From positions 5,352 through 12,005 of the forward strand of contig DAXZ01000029.1 in NCBI GenBank assembly GCA_002506665.1: a stretch of 6,654 nt of DNA, read 5' to 3'. The notes beneath the pieces were generated by a model. The model did no database searches and was not told the DNA's origin. It saw only the letters and a program-made list of their open reading frames with translations. Shown one piece after another: positions 5,370 through 6,654 of this stretch (positions are counted from its first letter, which is position 1; every line of letters starts with the position of its first letter). Origin of the DNA: Nitrosopumilus sp. UBA526 (GTDB lineage Archaea > Thermoproteota > Nitrososphaeria > Nitrososphaerales > Nitrosopumilaceae). The position numbers were made by a program, and so were the translations under genes.

Positions 5370-6380
5370 ATGATAGCAATGTTTGCAAACAAGAAAATTA
5401 TCATTACTGGCGGTACGGGCTCTCTTGGTGTCGCTTTGACTAAAAGACTGCTGACGTTGGGTGTCGACACAATCAGAATTTTCAGCAGAAACGAGAACAG
5501 CCAAGTTACCATGGCGTCAGGTCTTCATGATGACAGGCTACGTTTTCTGATTGGGGATATAAGAGACGAGAAGAGACTGATACGTGCATTTGAGGGTATA
5601 GACATAGTGTTTCATGCGGCCGCCCTAAAGCACGTTCCGGTAATAGAGTATAATCCATTCGAGTCGATTCAAACCAACGTTGTAGGCTCTCAAAATGTCA
5701 TTAATGCCTGTCTAGAACAAGACGTAGAGACTGCAGTGTGTATAGGAACTGACAAATCCGTGTCCCCGCTCAACACGTATGGTGCAACAAAACTGCTTAT
5801 GGAAAAGTTGTTCATATCTGCCAATAATTATATCGACTCTACCAAACACAGAACAAAATTCATTGCGTTACGATATGGTAATGTGATGGGAAGCAGCGGC
5901 TCTGTAATCCCAAAGTTTCTCAAACAGTCCAAAAACAATCAAAAGATTACCATTACAGATCCTAACATGACTCGATTCAGCATTACAATGAACAAGGCAC
6001 TGGACTTTATCCTAAAGGCTACAGACCAGGGTCGGGGTTCTGAGGTATTTGTACCAAAGCTGCGTGCATACTCGATAATGGATGTTCAAACGGCACTAGC
6101 TGAACTGTTTACAGACACGGGTTATGAGATTGTAGGCATCAGGCCAGGTGAGAAACTGCATGAGACACTAATCAACTATGATGAGACAAGAACCATGTGG
6201 GAGCTCGACGGCAACTATGTCTTGTTTGATCCCCTGATATCTGAGCAGGCAATTGAGGAGAAACATCCTGGTATCAAGAAAACCGAGTCTGGACATCCCT
6301 ACTCGTCTGACCGAGTTGAAAAGATATCAAAGGACGAGCTAAAAGAGATCTTTGGGGCACTAGATATTACACCCGAGTGA
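5370..6380 (+). CDS. pseB: UDP-N-acetylglucosamine 4,6-dehydratase-type SDR enzyme (PseB/FlaA1 family)
   Basis: With the ATG at 5370 the protein has 336 residues, close to the roughly 330 of PseB. The NAD(P) Rossmann motif TGGTGSLG is at residues 13-20. The catalytic segment GTDKSVSPLNTYGATK spans 126-141, with the Asp-Lys pair at 128-129, Tyr137 and Lys141 in the spacing seen in FlaA1/PseB. Further on are RYGNVMGSSGSVIPKF, a TRF motif (where FlaA1 has TRFW, here TRFS), and IRPGEKLHETL near the C-terminus. These enzymes act in the cytoplasm on UDP-GlcNAc, removing water to give a 4-keto-6-deoxy sugar; PseB also inverts C5 and begins pseudaminic acid synthesis. The overlapping NeuB-like gene supports a nonulosonic acid route. 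A CapE/FnlA-type role in making other UDP-deoxy sugars cannot be excluded, so the symbol is tentative while the family is secure. Confidence 0.85.
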   Translation: MIAMFANKKIIITGGTGSLGVALTKRLLTLGVDTIRIFSRNENSQVTMASGLHDDRLRFLIGDIRDEKRLIRAFEGIDIVFHAAALKHVPVIEYNPFESIQTNVVGSQNVINACLEQDVETAVCIGTDKSVSPLNTYGATKLLMEKLFISANNYIDSTKHRTKFIALRYGNVMGSSGSVIPKFLKQSKNNQKITITDPNMTRFSITMNKALDFILKATDQGRGSEVFVPKLRAYSIMDVQTALAELFTDTGYEIVGIRPGEKLHETLINYDETRTMWELDGNYVLFDPLISEQAIEEKHPGIKKTESGHPYSSDRVEKISKDELKEIFGALDITPE

Positions 6381-6654
6381 TGCAATTGGTAGAATTTGAT
6401 GATGGGCACACGTTTGTCATTGCAGAGGCAGGCTCAAACTGGAAGACGGGTTCTGCACAGGAGGATATGTTGCAATGCAGGAGACTAGTAGATGTGGCAA
6501 GAAAGGCGGGTGCAGATGCTGTAAAGTTTCAGGTGTATAGGGCTCAGACCACATATGTCAAGGACGGTGGAGAGGCACAATATCTTGAAAACAAGGGAAT
6601 AAAAAATGACATCAATTCCCTCTTTGAGCACCATGCGATGCCTTATGATATGAT
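6380..6654 (+). CDS. N-acetylneuraminate/pseudaminate synthase-type protein (NeuB/PseI family), N-terminal part
   Basis: An ATG at 6380 overlaps the dehydratase stop by one base (TGATG), and the frame stays open to the window edge, giving 91 residues of a protein normally about 340. HTFVIAEAGSNWKTGSAQED at the N-terminus and KAGADAVKFQVYRAQTTY at about residues 45-62 are the first two beta strands of the TIM barrel of NeuB/PseI/LegI enzymes ('fiAEaG.NH.G' and 'GADavKFQ'). They condense a 6-carbon amino sugar with phosphoenolpyruvate to form a nine-carbon nonulosonic acid. Where many members have NHNG, this one has NWKTG. The overlap suggests translational coupling with the dehydratase. Whether the product is sialic, legionaminic or pseudaminic acid needs the missing C-terminal half and the other pathway genes. 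Confidence 0.88.
   Translation, partial: MQLVEFDDGHTFVIAEAGSNWKTGSAQEDMLQCRRLVDVARKAGADAVKFQVYRAQTTYVKDGGEAQYLENKGIKNDINSLFEHHAMPYDM

Noticed and set aside
1..6654. CRISPR array or tRNA gene
   Set aside because: No regularly spaced repeats and no cloverleaf-like sequence were found on either strand by eye.

Overview
The window looks like part of a surface-glycan (cell-envelope polysaccharide or protein-glycosylation) locus from an archaeon, most likely an ammonia-oxidising-type member of the Thaumarchaeota (Nitrososphaerota). This placement is inference. It rests on the A+T-rich sequence, TATA-like boxes about 23-30 nt upstream of start codons with almost no leader (leaderless transcription), a GGTGAT-type archaeal Shine-Dalgarno before the transposase, and the style of the proteins. 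No rRNA or tRNA is present to confirm it.

Layout. Positions 1-948 hold the 3' part of a gene whose visible product resembles the soluble C-terminal region of a GT-C (PMT/STT3-like) membrane glycosyltransferase, ending in a helical, TPR-like segment. Positions of about 949-2195 are a decayed IS110-family insertion sequence: a 5' non-coding leader with RNA-like folding, then a DEDD transposase broken by three frame changes, flanked by short inverted repeats. Positions of about 2185-2310 form a small gene-free segment bounded by a 12/13-bp inverted repeat. It abuts a 3' remnant of a DUF4143-type archaeal ATPase gene (2310-2549). So 949-2549 is a small mobile-element scar inside the glycan locus.

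From 2555 on, sugar-modification genes resume. A formyltransferase-family gene on the minus strand (2555-3142) and a GNAT-like acetyltransferase gene on the plus strand (3229-3645) diverge from a short region carrying one TATA-like box for each. A separate leaderless promoter precedes a 501-residue KpsC/KpsS-like surface-polysaccharide transferase (3746-5251). After a G-rich, hairpin-containing gap come a PseB/FlaA1-type UDP-sugar 4,6-dehydratase (5370-6380) and, overlapping it by one base, the start of a NeuB/PseI-type nonulosonic acid synthase (6380 to the window edge).

Together the genes suggest nonulosonic acid (pseudaminic or legionaminic acid-like) synthesis. The dehydratase makes the 4-keto-6-deoxy sugar, N-acyl groups may be added by the GNAT and formyltransferase-like proteins, the synthase condenses the sugar with phosphoenolpyruvate, and the transferases build or attach the glycan. 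No aminotransferase, cytidylyltransferase or hydrolase is visible; they would have to lie outside the window. I found no CRISPR array, no RNA gene of a standard class, and no clear case for a wholly new system. The most unusual pieces are the candidate bridge RNA of the IS110 element, the nested inverted repeats, and the G-run/hairpin leader before the dehydratase.
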